A stretch of DNA of 33,288 nucleotides, taken from UBA710 sp051655145 (GTDB lineage Bacteria; Bacillota_I; Bacilli_A; Mycoplasmatales; Metamycoplasmataceae). Numbering within the stretch: the first letter of the stretch is position 1; each line of letters opens with the position of its first letter. Under the pieces are notes generated by a model, which was not told where the DNA came from, did not search any database, and saw only the letters and a program-made list of their open reading frames with translations. Made by a program: the position numbers and the translations under genes. Positions 9,565 to 20,893 of this stretch are shown piece by piece. The stretch lies in assembly GCA_051655145.1 (NCBI GenBank), contig JBOFZK010000069.1:1-33288 (forward strand), in the 5' to 3' direction.

Positions 9565-10639
9565 TTTTAAACGCCTCCTTAAATAGATTTAGTCTACTTT
9601 CTAATTCTGGTGTTATTTTTATTTTTGGTGATCTTGGATCTAGTAATCAAGTAGCTGCATAATGGGTTTTAGATACTCTAAATAATGGTGGTTCTTTTTT
9701 AAAATCAATTTCAAGAGCATATTTATTTCTTGGGGCAAATGGATCACCTACAGGTAAATTAGCCATATCGGTTGGTGTTCCTGGTATTGAAAATAGTTTT
9801 TGATCTTTATCTTCTGGAATTGAAGATATTAAAGCTCATGTATAAGGATGAAGAGGATTTGTAAAAATATCTTTTCTTGTTCCTTTTTCAATTATTTTTC
9901 CAGCATACATTATATAAATATAGTCACAAAATTTAGCAATAACAGAAATATTATGAGAAATAAAAATAACTGAAATATTATAATCATTTCTAATATTATC
10001 AAGAAGTGATAAAACAGAAGCTTGAACAGTTGGATCAAGAGCTGTTGTTGGTTCATCAGCTATAATTAATTCAGGACGAGCAGCTACTACCATAGCAATA
10101 ACAACTCTTTGTTTCATTCCCCCTGAAAAAGTGTGAGGATAAGAATTAAATTTTGATGCTGCATCTCTTATTCCGAATTTAGTTAATAAACCAATTAAAT
10201 ATTCTTTTTTTTCTTCTAGTGTTTTAAAATGATCATCATTTTTTAAAACATCCAAAAGTTGTTTTCCAATTGTTCTAGTTGGATTTAAAGAAGTTAAAGG
10301 GTCTTGAGGAATATAACCTATCTTTTTCCCTCTTACTTTTGTTCAATCTGAATTAGAAAGTTTTAAAAGATCAATTTCTTTTAAATTAATAATTTCAGCT
10401 TCTGTTTCTGCATTTTGATTAATATTTAATAAAGCTTTTGATGTAACAGTTTTTCCAGAACCTGATTCACCTACTAAACCTATAATTTGACCAGATCTAA
10501 TTTTAAGATCTACACCTCTAACTATTCTAATTTGTTTTTTTGATCCAGTTTTGAAAGAAACATTTAAATTTTTAACATGCAGTAAAACATCATCTTTTTC
10601 AGTTTCTAACATTACGTTATCTTTTTCGTTTTCCAACAT
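9557..10639 (-). CDS. oppD: Oligopeptide ABC transporter ATP-binding protein OppD
   Basis: 360 residues. Walker A GESGSGKT is at 57-64, the signature FSGGMKQRVVIAM and Walker B LIIADEPTTALDP lie in the middle, and HPYTW followed by the C-terminal PxGDPF segment mark the OppD/DppD type. The N-terminus contains an imperfect duplication, MLENEKDNV followed by MLETEKDDV, so Met10 is an alternative start. Its ATG overlaps the oppC stop by one base (TAATG) and its end overlaps oppF by eight bases, so the three genes are probably translationally coupled. Several TGA codons are read as Trp, including one in a conserved position after HPYT. Confidence 0.94.
9574..9580 (-). promoter_or_regulatory. Strong ribosome binding site of oppF
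   Basis: AAGGAGG lies nine bases before the oppF ATG, inside the last codons of oppD. It is one of the few consensus-strength sites in the window and fixes the oppF start. Confidence 0.75.
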
Positions 10640-11877
10640 TATTTTCTTCCTTTCTGTGCTTGTGGATCAAGTGCATCATGAATACCATTAGCTATAAATT
10701 GTGTTGATAATGAAATAAATAATAAAATAATTGAAGGAAGCCCAAGAGCTCAGAAATTAGCTTGACCTAAAGCTTGATTAAGAACAAGTCCTAAATTAGC
10801 AGGCGCATTAACTGGTAAAAATCCTAGAAAAGCTAATGATGAAATTAAAAATATTATAAATATTATTCTTGAAACAAGTGATGTTGCTAGTTTTCCAAAT
10901 ATCATAGGTAAAGCATGACTAAAAATTCTTCTATTTACACTTGCTCCAATAGCTTGTGAAGCTTTAACAAATTCTTGATCTTTTACAGTAATAATTCATA
11001 ATCTAGTTTGATAAACTGGTGAAATTCATCCAATTAAAATTAATGAAGCGAATAAAGTTCAAAAATTAATATTCGGGAAGAAAGAAACAAATAATAAGAA
11101 TCAAATTGTTACTGGAATATTTTTAATAAGATCAATAAATCTTGTTAAAATGTTATCTATTCATGTTCCTACAAAAAATCCTAAATAAGATCCTATTGTA
11201 ATTCCAATAATCCCTTCAACTAAAACTACTATAATTGCTAATAATAATGATTCTCTAGTAGCAAATCATGTTCTTGTTCAAATATCAAAACCAAACTTAT
11301 CTGTACCAAGTAAAACAGAAAGTCCGTGTTCATTTACACCATCTCCTAAAAATTTCTGCATTAATGAAACTAAAGCATATTTATTATAAATGACATTAAA
11401 GTTTCCAGCTTCTAATTTTATTACTTTTTCAACAATCCCATTTGATGCTGTTACTAATAATTCTGGATTCACTAAAAAATCAGTATAGGTTAATTGAGGT
11501 ATTCCCGTACCAACATTATTCTTATTGAACGTTGCTATTATTTGTTCAATAGAAATTTGGTTTAATGTTTCATTAACTATTGGAGCATAAGAAGGAGGTA
11601 ATTCTTTAATAAATTCAATAGAAACTCCTGATATAACTCTATTTTCAGCATAAGGTGAAATAATTGGAACGATTATTGATGTTAGAATAATTAATAAAAA
11701 AATTACTAACGCTATAACTGATAAGTAATTTTTAAAAAATCTTTTTAAAATATCAATAGAAATTCTTTTAGGAGTACCAGCTAGGCTTGAATTTGAAACT
11801 AAACTATCTTGAACGGCAAAAGTAAATTCTTGATCTGGAATTAATTCGTATTTTTTAAATTGATCATTATAGCTCAT
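10639..11877 (-). CDS. oppC: Oligopeptide ABC transporter permease OppC
   Basis: 412 residues with TGA as Trp. A cytoplasmic N-terminus of about 50 residues precedes the first membrane helix. A large extracytoplasmic region follows (roughly 75-200), much longer than in standard OppC. Then come helices and the EAA-type coupling loop VKASQAIGAS, which contacts the ATPases, and the protein ends HDALDPQAQKGRK, the classic OppC/DppC C-terminus. It forms the transmembrane channel with OppB. Both ends overlap the neighbours by one base (TAATG), arguing for coupled translation. Confidence 0.93.
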
Positions 11878-13007
11878 TATATTTCCACCTCCACTGCTAA
11901 TCTATTATCTTCATCATAAAAATCTTCTTGAATTTTTTTGATTTTATCTTCTGCATTTGTTTCATCGGTATTATCGTTATTTTGTGATTTATTTATTTTT
12001 GCTTTTTTGCTATTTTTAAAACGAATAATCATATATTTTATTTTTACAAAAATATCATTTTTTTCTGATGATACATATTTTATTCTTGGATCTATAAAAA
12101 CATAAGCCATATCTAAAATTAATTGAATAAATAATGATATTGTTGAAAAAATAAATATTGAAAACATTGTAATATTTACTTCTCCTTTAGGGAATGATTG
12201 AATAATAATTGATGAAACACCAGGTACTCCAAAAAACTGTTCAATTATAAAGTTTCCTGCAAGAAGATAAACAAATGATGGAAGAACAACAGAAATAATT
12301 GGAATAGAAATATTTCTTATAATATATTTAGTAAAAATTTCTCAATTGCTTAATCCTTTTGATCTAGCTATTAAAATATGATTTGAAGATAAAATAGTTA
12401 CAATTTGATTTCTACATAAAATAGTAAATACTGTTAAACTTGCTAAAGTAACGGTTAATGTTGGTAAAAATAATGATTTCAATGTTATTCATCAATTACC
12501 ATCTTGAGGAAGTCTGAATTCAACTAAAAATCCAGGAATTTTTCCGGCTAATAAAATCATTATAGGAGCTAAAACGAATGATGGTAATCCTGTAAATAAT
12601 AAGACAAAAACATTGATCAATCCATCTACTCAAGTTCCTCTTTTATATCCAGCTATTGTTCCTAACACAAATCCTAAAATAGCACTAATAATTAAAGCTG
12701 GTAATGTTATTAAAATAGATCATTTTAATGAACTAAAGAAGAACTGAGGAATATTATTAACTTCTCCACCTTGGGGAACATAAATTTTTCCAAAACCATC
12801 CGTGAACATTCCGCCTAAATATTCTCATAATCTAATAAGAATTGGTCTATCAAGACCGTTAGCTTTAAATAATTCTAGCGCTTTATCAGGATCTTCACCA
12901 GCAAAAGGGTTTTTTGAAAAAGAAGCAATTAAAAGATAAGCAAAAACGACTAAAACTAAAAGAGTTACTAAATTAATAATGGTTCTTTTAAAAATATATT
13001 TAAACAT
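11877..13007 (-). CDS. oppB: Oligopeptide ABC transporter permease OppB
   Basis: 376 residues including TGA-coded Trp. The N-terminal MFKYIFKRTIINLVTLLVL is the usual first helix of OppB. Later come helices, the coupling loop HILIARSKGLSNWEIF and the terminal DPRIKY motif of the family. After that motif there is an extra charged, asparagine-rich tail of about 70 residues not found in typical OppB. It pairs with OppC as the channel. An AAAGGA Shine-Dalgarno lies in the 30-base gap after oppA. The stop overlaps the oppC ATG. Confidence 0.93.
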
Positions 13008-13037
13008 CGTTTTTCCTTTCTTTTATTTGTTTTTTAT

Positions 13038-15779
13038 TTAATTTTTTTTAGGGATTCTTACATCTTGGATATATTGAACAACATTAGCTGTTGGATATTC
13101 ATATGCGTGTTGTACTAATAATAACCCATTAGAATTAGGATTTTCAATTGAATTTGTAGCATCCATAGAAAATCCTACTGCTGTATTCATATCTCTTAAT
13201 AATTCAGGATAAAAAGTTCCTGGATTAATTGGAGCTGGAGTTTCGGCATCAAGACCTTCCACTATATTTGATTGGAAATAAATAAAGAATTTTGACATTT
13301 CTATATCTAAATCAAAATCAGGAACATAATTTTTAAAGTTTTCATTAACATGAGATAAATCTAAATTTGTTAATTTATGTCAATTTTCTACTTTAATTGT
13401 ATTTGCTTTAGGATCAGTAGATTTATAAATAGATAATCACTCTCTTTTAGCATATGTATTTAAACTTGTAGCTAAATAAGCCAATCTAGGGAATTGTGTT
13501 TTTAACTCTATTTGAGTTGGAGTTAAATTAGCATCAGGATTTGATAAAAGTCCAATAAGCCCTAAAAAGTTTGATGCATCTGGATGTGAAATTCCATCTA
13601 AAAATGAACCAATTCCAGCATAATCATATCCTCATCCTCAAAATTTTTGAATAGAGTCAGCTGTTGTTATTGCATTAATCATTTGATTTCTATCGTTTGG
13701 AAGGAATTTTTCAGGTTGCAATCTAGGATCAAGAGCTTTAATTATTCCAATTATTTCATCTAATTGTCTAGTTTCAATTGTTTCAGTTGTTGCAACTCAA
13801 GGATAAATTATTTTTCATTTTATTGGTTTACTAATTGTAATACCTTCTTTATCTAATAATTCTTTAACAAGAGCTTGTACTTTATTAAAAGCTGGTGATT
13901 TATATTGCTCAAAATTTGAATTATTATTAATAAAATGATCATACATTTCTTTTGGAGTTACATATTGAATTTTATTTGTAGCTGTATCTAAATAACCAAC
14001 TGAATTTACTTCATCATAAAAATCTAATGGAGTTTTTCTAATTTCTTGATTAGAAGACGTTGGAAAAAATGATGCATTTTCAGCTGCATGATTTGCTCAG
14101 AAAACTTTTGTTCCTGATGATGAATTATTTATATATGTAATTCAATTAATTGCAGATAGTAAATATTGTCTTAATTTAAGTCCAGTTCCTGAAAAATAAG
14201 TATCTGTTGTTGATAATTTACCATCTCAAAGAGTTTCTAAATCATAACCATAAAAAATCTTTGCATATTCATCATTAAGTCAATTCGCGCTTCTTGCAGC
14301 GTCTCTTTGTTGTTTTTGTTTTACTGGATCAGCATCAATAATAGGAGAAATATTACTTACTAATAAAGTTCTACCGATTGATTTTGTTTGGTTAAGTTTT
14401 TTAGTAAATAATAAACCATTTTGTTTATATTGATTTCCATCAGGACCTCAAATTTGTTCTTTTTGTTGAGGCAATAATGATGAGTAATCAATTTCACTTA
14501 AAATTTGGTTTTGGAAACTAGAAAAAGCTTGATTTTGAAATGTAACATCATCTGTAACATTTGAATATTCTAAAATTATTTCTTTTAATGTTTCATTATT
14601 ATTAACATAACTATCACTTGAATAATATTTATTTTTTGTAAATGTTATTCTATTTTCTGTAGCTCCTGTTGGAACATATGCAGCAGCATAAAGAACATCT
14701 TCTCTTCTTGCTCCATATGTATACATCCCAAATTTTCTAGCTTCTCCAGTAATTTCAAGTGTTTCATTACCAACTTTAATTGTATTTAAAGAATTATTAC
14801 TTGCTAATTTTTGTTCAATAAATTGAGAAGGAGCAGCTGAAAAAAGATTAGAATTAACAACAGTTTTTGCTATTAAATCGATTCAACTAGCTTTTTCGCC
14901 TTGTATTGCATGGAATGAAAAAACTTTTTTATTAGTTTCACCTACTTTAATTGTTCTAATTGTTTGATTTTGGTTAACTAAAGCTTTAGAATCTATATTA
15001 AATACATCAAATAAATATTCATTTGGATATCTGTCTTTTTCAGCAAATCTATTAACTGTTGAAGTTAATTTTTGGAAATAAGTATCAAGTTTTTTATCCC
15101 CTCCATGAGCTTGTCTATATTTTGTATCATATAATTTTGTTCTCATATATGAATAAAAAAAGTCATTTACATCAATATTATATTGAGTTTCTTGAAGAGA
15201 TGAATTTACTCATTTTTTATTCTCATCAACTGAAAAAGATAAAGAAACAAGGTTTGGTTGTTTTAAAGCATTTTCAAATTCATTTGAATTAATACTTCTA
15301 GCATTATTAGATTTTAAAGTTACAGTTGGTAATTTAGATGGATTAGGAGGTATGATTTCAGCATCATCATTATCAAAAATTTTAATTGTTATAACTCCTG
15401 TTACTGGATCTTTATACTCTAAAATAATTTCTTTAGCAAGAGCGAAAACATATTTTTCTACTGAAGGTTTTGAAACTACTAAATCACCATTTTGATTTTT
15501 TTCAAATTCTGTTTCTCCTGTTGTATCTACTTTAAGAAAAGAAGATGTTAAAATTGAAGTTATTGATTTTGAAGCAGTTGTTCCATAACTTGCTGTATTA
15601 TCAAAAAAATATCCATCAATAATAAGGGGATTTTTTTCTCTTATTAAATATTTAGCTTGGTCATAAATTGGAATTGGTTGACCAGTTAAGAAAAAAGCCG
15701 TTGCAGGTGCTATAACTAAAACTGAAAGTCCTAGAACTGAAGAACCACCTATTATTAATGATTTTTTAATTTTATTCAT
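13038..15779 (-). CDS. oppA: OppA-like peptide-binding protein, membrane anchored, no lipobox
   Basis: 913 residues with many TGA codons read as Trp. Position at the head of oppBCDF, large size and the segment GWGYDYAGIGSFLDG, which resembles the C-terminal core of family 5 solute-binding proteins, support OppA. Its role is to capture peptides outside the membrane and deliver them to OppBC. The N-terminus has KK residues and one hydrophobic segment (about 8-32) ending APATAFFLTG. There is no cysteine there, so it is not a standard lipoprotein and is probably held by an uncleaved signal anchor or secreted. I see no P-loop, unlike the ATP-hydrolysing OppA described in M. hominis. No Shine-Dalgarno precedes the ATG. 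Confidence 0.85.
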
Positions 15780-15786
15780 ATTTTTT

Positions 15787-15792
15787 ATTATA
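15787..15792 (-). promoter_or_regulatory. -10 element nearest oppA
   Basis: A perfect TATAAT ends seven bases before the oppA ATG, which would give a leaderless opp mRNA. Two further perfect TATAAT copies, each preceded by TTTTGT, lie at 15809-15814 and 15874-15879, so alternative starts are possible. None has a clear -35. Confidence 0.5.
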
Positions 15793-15913
15793 GCAAAAAA
15801 ATAATTTTATTATAACAAAAAAAGCAAAACATACCTTTTATTTTTTCAAAAAGATAAATATTATTGGAACTTAATTATAACAAAAAAAATAAATAAAATA
15901 AAAAAAATAAAAA

Positions 15914-16423
15914 CTAAATTTTTATTAATGAAGAGGTTTCAATACTACCGAATTTTTTTCTTGCATTGAATTTTAATAACTCCATAAGAAAAATTATTTT
16001 TATTACTTCTCCCCCTTGTTTTTCAACTAGTTTAATAATAGCTTCTGTTGTTCCGCCTGTTGCTAAAACATCATCTATAATAACTACTTTGTCTCCTTTT
16101 TTTATTAAATTATCTTGCATTTCAAGATGTTTATTTTTTCCATATTCATAATCAAATTCAATACTTACAACTTTTCCTGGAAGTTTATGTGGTTTTCTTA
16201 CCATCACAAATGGTTTTCTTAAATTAAAAGCAACTGGTGTTCCAAAAAGAAAACCTCTTGCATCAGGTCCTAGAATTATATCTGCTCCTTTTGCTAAAGA
16301 AGACATTTTCTCAACAGCATAATGAAGAGTTTCTCCATTCGCCAATAAAGGGGAAATATCTTTAAACTCTATTCCCTTTTCTGGGAAGTCATAATAAGTA
16401 TTTATGTATTTTTCTAAATCCAT
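15914..16423 (-). CDS. apt: Adenine phosphoribosyltransferase
   Basis: 169 residues, the usual length. It makes AMP from adenine and PRPP, the main adenine salvage route in an organism that cannot make purines. The N-terminal DFPEKGIEFKDISPLL, the ILGPDARGF segment (50-58) and the PRPP-binding loop VVIIDDVLATGGTT (113-126) are all clear. A TATAAT lies nine bases before the ATG with no Shine-Dalgarno, implying a nearly leaderless mRNA. It is divergent from the gene at 16506. oppA lies downstream on the same strand after 134 bases that hold only promoter-like elements. Confidence 0.97.
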   Translation of the reverse strand: MDLEKYINTYYDFPEKGIEFKDISPLLANGETLHYAVEKMSSLAKGADIILGPDARGFLFGTPVAFNLRKPFVMVRKPHKLPGKVVSIEFDYEYGKNKHLEMQDNLIKKGDKVVIIDDVLATGGTTEAIIKLVEKQGGEVIKIIFLMELLKFNARKKFGSIETSSLIKI

Positions 16424-16432
16424 CGCAAATTA

Positions 16433-16438
16433 ATTATA
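16433..16438 (-). promoter_or_regulatory. -10 element of apt
   Basis: A perfect TATAAT on the minus strand lies nine bases before the apt ATG. It is back to back with the promoter of the gene at 16506. Confidence 0.55.
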
Positions 16439-16490
16439 AATTATTTAAAAAAATATACTCAATAAAATTCATTATTATAAAAATAAAAAG

Positions 16491-16496
16491 TATAAT
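16491..16496 (+). promoter_or_regulatory. -10 element of the membrane-anchored unknown gene
   Basis: A perfect TATAAT lies nine bases before the ATG at 16506, with no Shine-Dalgarno between, implying an almost leaderless transcript. Confidence 0.55.
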
Positions 16497-16505
16497 ATAT
16501 GTTTT

Positions 16506-17060
16506 ATGGAAATAACTTATCAAACCGAAGACATAGTCTTATGAACGATTTCATTAACATTATCTGTTTTTTCTATAACTTTTTCTCTTTTAGCATATCA
16601 CTTTTCATCTAAATCAGCAAAGCTTATAAGTGATAATATAGAAAAAACTTGAATAATTTCAGAAGCTAGAAAAATTTTTTTTAAAAACATAAAGGAACTT
16701 AGAAGAAGTACTATTCATACAATTTCTTTTTTAACAAAACACCAAGATATTTCATATAAAGAATATATAAGTAATTCGGAAAATACTCGAATTGAACTTG
16801 TTAGTCCTGAAACAATAAATGTTCTTCAAAAAAGTAAATTTAATGACTTAATAAAATATTATGAAGAAAATAGAAATAAATATGATAATGATTTTAAAAG
16901 TATTCTTGATATTCAAAAAATAATTGAATATAGTAAAGATAAATTAACATTAGAAGAAATTGAAAAAATAACTTCTTATCATCGCCAAGTTTTAAAGTTT
17001 ACTCTAAAAGTTTTAGAAGATTATGCAACAATTACAATAGGAGGAAATAGTGAAGAATAG
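16506..17060 (+). CDS. Membrane-anchored protein of unknown function
   Basis: 184 residues with two TGA-Trp codons near the N-terminus, which is why it breaks up under the standard code. A hydrophobic segment at about residues 11-32 is followed by a charged, mostly helical cytoplasmic domain of about 150 residues without recognisable motifs. The single anchor plus long helical domain could suit a scaffold or membrane-tethered regulator, but I do not recognise the family. Its last 11 bases overlap the GTG start of the HAD gene, whose ribosome site lies inside it, so the two are translated together. Coding status rests on the clean TGA-containing frame, the promoter fit and the coupling to the next gene. 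Confidence 0.75.
17039..17044 (+). promoter_or_regulatory. Ribosome binding site fixing the GTG start of the HAD gene
   Basis: AGGAGG lies five bases before GTG at 17050. No ATG in that frame is near, so this site decides the start. Confidence 0.7.
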
Positions 17061-17877
17061 ATATATATTTGCAAGTGATATAGATGGAACAATTTTAAAT
17101 GATTCAGGTATGCCACATCCTGAAACAATTAAAGCTATTAAAAAAGCTAGAGAAAATAATCATATTATAGTTCTTGCAACAGGAAGAAGTATATCTAGAA
17201 TTCAACCAATTTTACCACTATTAAATAATGAAGTTGATTATTTAATTTGTAATAACGGAACACTTATTTTTGATTGTAAAAAAAATGAAATATTTTTTCT
17301 TAAACCGATTAAACCTTCTTTATTTGAAGAAATAATTTCCTTTGCTAAAAAGCATGCTGTAGATTTTACATTACACACTGATCAAGAAAGTTATAATTAT
17401 CCCTTATTAAGAGCAAATGATTCAAAAGTTTTAGAAAATAATAAGATTGAAGAAATTATTAATTTTTCTAAAAAATTTCCGGAAAAAAATGAAATATATA
17501 GCGGAGAAACTATTACTCAATTATCAATTCATAGTAGTAAAGATTTTTGTTCGAAATATTTAAAAGAATTTGAACAAAAATATGGAAATGATTATTCTGT
17601 TTGCGTAGCTAATGGAATATTTTTAGATGTTAATCCAAAAAATATTTCTAAATGAACTGGGTTATTAGAAATAGCCAATAAATTAAATATTGATAAAAAT
17701 AAAATAGTTACTTTTGGTGATTCTGGAAATGATTATGAAATGATTAAAAATAGTGGTAATAATGGTTATGCATTAGAAAATGCTACTGAGGATCTAAAAA
17801 GTAAAATAGAACCAAAAATTGGTTCTAATAATACTGACGCTATTGCTAAAGTTATTTTTGAAAAAATTAAAGAATAA
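17050..17877 (+). CDS. Cof-type HAD family sugar-phosphate phosphatase
   Basis: 275 residues from a GTG start, with one TGA-Trp at about residue 202. HAD motif I is DIDGTIL with the nucleophilic and acid/base aspartates, motif II is VLATGRS, and motif IV is TFGDSGNDYEM, the Cof/YkrA (IIB cap) pattern. Such enzymes dephosphorylate sugar phosphates, nucleotides or cofactors such as FMN and PLP precursors; mycoplasmas carry several copies with overlapping ranges. The substrate cannot be told from sequence. It overlaps the upstream membrane protein gene and converges on fruK with three bases between the stops. Confidence 0.92.
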
Positions 17878-17880
17878 TTT

Positions 17881-18807
17881 TTAATTAATATTTTTTGTTT
17901 GTATAACTTTTAAATAATTGTTTGCTTCGTTTTCGTTTCCTAAATGTCAATTTTTTGATGTTGAAATAGACATTGCTGTAGCTTTTTTTATAGCTTCTAA
18001 ACTAGATAAATTTTTTAGATATTTATAAGCGAAAAAAGATGATATTAATGTATCTCCAGCACCAACTGTTGATTTAATATTTTCTATTTTAGGAAAATCT
18101 GTTTTTATGAAATTATTATCTTTATCAAGTAAATAATTTCCTTTTGCTCCATTTGAAATAATTACATTTTCAGATCCTAATTTTTTTAAGGAAACTGCCG
18201 CTGAATATATTTCTGAATCTGTCGATATTTTTTTATTTAAAATCGATTGAGTTTCATCTATATTTGGTTTAATTATTAAAGGATTAAATTTTAATAAATC
18301 TAAAATAATATTTGAATCAATATCTAATATTATTTTTGCTTTTTTTAAGGAAATAAATTTAACTAATTTTATAATATTTTCTTCATCACATTTTCCCATT
18401 ATAAAAACGTAATCATTTTCTGAAATATCTTTTAATATATTTATCATATTTTCATATTGATTATTATTTATAGAAAAGCTAGGACCATTAACTTCAAATT
18501 TATTTTTATTTGAAAAATATTTAAAATTAATTCTTGTATCTTGTCCTTCATTTAAAGGAATTGAAGAAAAATTTATTTTATAATCATTTAATAAATCAAA
18601 AAAAAGTTTTTCTGTTTTTCCTCCTGTAAAAATAATTGCTTTATTATCTATTTTTAAATCATTTAAAATAATAGAAGCATTTATTCCTTTTCCTCCAGGA
18701 GTAAAATAATATTCCTCAATTCTATTTAAATTATTACTATTAAAATCTGCCTTATTATTTTCGACTATATAATCAATACTAGGAGAAAATGTTATTGTAT
18801 AAATCAT
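17881..18807 (-). CDS. fruK: 1-phosphofructokinase
   Basis: 308 residues with a TGA-Trp near the C-terminus. It phosphorylates fructose-1-phosphate to fructose-1,6-bisphosphate for glycolysis. PfkB family signatures are the sugar-site PGGKG (37-41) and the ATP/catalytic motif VGAGDT (248-253), with Asp252 the expected base. The start follows the fruA stop by 11 bases with a GAGGT ribosome site. The fruR-fruA-fruK order gives the substrate with good confidence; by sequence alone a tagatose-6-phosphate kinase would be the nearest alternative. Confidence 0.92.
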
Positions 18808-18818
18808 TTTCTACCTCA

Positions 18819-20891
18819 TTAAATATATTCTACAATTTGTTCTTCAAGTTGTTTATTTTTACCAAATTTAATAAATCTTGAAAGGGCTGAAATAACTCCC
18901 ATTTCGGCAAATGAACCAATTAAAATAGATCCTAAAAAGAAAGTAATTCCCATACCTATTTGCATTCCGGCATCTCCGAATAATTGACATCTTAAAAGAG
19001 GAACAACAAATATTCCACCATGTGGTGCTAATGAACCAACTTGAAGAGAACCAATTAAAATTCCTGTAATAGCTCCACCTACTAAATTTGAAATAATCAT
19101 TTTTCTAGGTTGTTCAGCTGTAAATGGAATTGCTCCTTCAGAAATAAATGATAATCCCATAACATAGTTTGAATATGATTGTTTAATTTGTTCTTTTGTT
19201 CATATTTTTTTATCAATAGTTCCTGAAAGAGCTATCGCTAATGGAGGAACCATTCCTGATCCCATAGCAATTGCCATAGGAATTGAACCTGCAGCTCCTG
19301 ATTGAGCTATTGTGATTGTTCCAAAAACATAAGCGGCTTTATTAATAGGTCCACCAAGATCTGAACACATCATCATTCCCATAATAATTCCTAATATAGG
19401 ATATAGTTGTGGTAAATCTTTAAATAAGTTTAATAACATTCCAAATCCTAAATTAACAAATTGTAATGGAATATTTAAAATAAAGAATGCTCCTGCAATA
19501 ATTAATGTTCCAAAAAATGGCATTAATAAAATATTTTTAATTGCATTTAATGAATGAGGCATTTTAGAAAATATATATTTTGTTATTAAAATATATAAGG
19601 TCGCTGTTAATATAGCTCCTCCGATAGCTCCGAAGAATCCACTACCATTTGCTAGCATTTTTAGATGCTCATCTGATAGAAAATCCATTAGTCAAGGAAC
19701 ATTAATACCATTTCTTACAGTAACATACATTACTCCTGTAGACATAAATCCTGTAATAAATCCTGGTAATAGTCCACCTTTACCGACCAGACCAAATGCC
19801 ATATATGCTCCTAAAATAGGAACTAATAAGGTAAAGGAAATATCTCCTATTTGTTTAAATCATTTAGATGCAGTATGATAACTTCCTAGATTTCCTATTT
19901 CAGATTCCGGAACTCCTGCAAAGGTATCAATCATAAAAGCTATCGCGATCATGATTCCTCCGAAAATAACAAAGGGAAGCATATGAGCTACTCCATTCAT
20001 CATTGATCTATAAATTCTTTTTCCAAAATTATTAAAACTCATTAAGTTATCATCAGAACTAGAATTTTTATTAACTGTCCCTTTAAATGTAACTCCTTCT
20101 CCATTTAACGATTTTTCAAGAATATTTTTAGGATTTTTCATTGCTGTTCTTGTTGAAATTTCTAGAACATTTTTTTGACCTGCAAATCTTGAAGTATCAA
20201 CACTTCTATCAAGAGCTAAAATAATCCCTTTGGCATTATTTATTTCTTCTTGAGATAAATGATTTTTAGCTCCTTCAGTACCTTGGGTTTCAACTTTAAT
20301 ATTAAGACCTAAGTTTTTAGCTTCTTTCATTAAAGCTTCAGCGGCTAAATATGTATGCGCTACTCCTGTAGGACATGCAGTTACTGCTACAATATCGTAG
20401 TTTCCATTATTTTCTTCTGTTGTAACTGGAATTTCTTGTTCCTCATTAAATAAAGATTTAAATTTTTTAAATGAACTTAAATTATTTAAGTTTTGAATGA
20501 AATCATCACTATATGCTGTTCTTGATAATTCTGAAATAATATCCATATGGGAAGAAGCACCAGTGTTTTTGTTAAAGATAATAAAAAAGATATAATTTAC
20601 ATTCGCATTTTCTGACATATCATTTTCATCTCATGTTAAGTTATTAACACGAGCGAAAAGAATACAAGGTTTTAAAACTACATCATTTAAAATGTGAGGC
20701 ATAGCAATTTTATTTCCAATATTAGTTGGAAATTCTTGTTCTCTTTGTAATGCTAAATTATAAGTTTCTTGACTATTTTTAACATATTTTTTTTCTTCTA
20801 ATAAATTAGAAAAAAATTGTAATGCTTCATTTTTTGAAGCAAAAGTTTTATCTAATAAAAATAAATCTTTTTGAATAAACTTACTAATCAT
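18819..20891 (-). CDS. fruA: Fructose PTS transporter, fused IIA-IIB-IIC
   Basis: 690 residues in one frame once TGA is read as Trp; several separate pieces join without a shift. The IIA domain occupies about residues 1-150 with the phospho-accepting His66 in MPHILN. IIB carries its active Cys173 in TACPTGVAHTYLAAEA. IIC starts near residue 290 and contains membrane helices with GGPINKAAYVFG and EGAIPF. It takes phosphate from HPr and imports fructose as fructose-1-phosphate. It starts two bases after the fruR stop and is followed by fruK. IIA, IIB and IIC in one chain is a known arrangement in mollicutes and Firmicutes. Confidence 0.95.
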
Positions 20892-20893
20892 TT

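Noticed and set aside
1802..15779. Many short adjacent open frames that look like decayed pseudogenes under the standard code.
   Set aside because: The breaks are all TGA codons at tryptophan positions and the pieces remain in one frame with intact family motifs, so these are whole genes in genetic code 4.
13038..15779. ATP-binding P-loop in OppA as in M. hominis.
   Set aside because: No GxxxxGK[ST] pattern was seen in the translated protein; the nearest glycine/lysine segments do not fit.
20631..20891. A separate small fruB-like IIA gene ahead of fruA.
   Set aside because: It is in the same frame as the IIBC part and joined by TGA-Trp codons, so it is the N-terminal domain of one fused protein.
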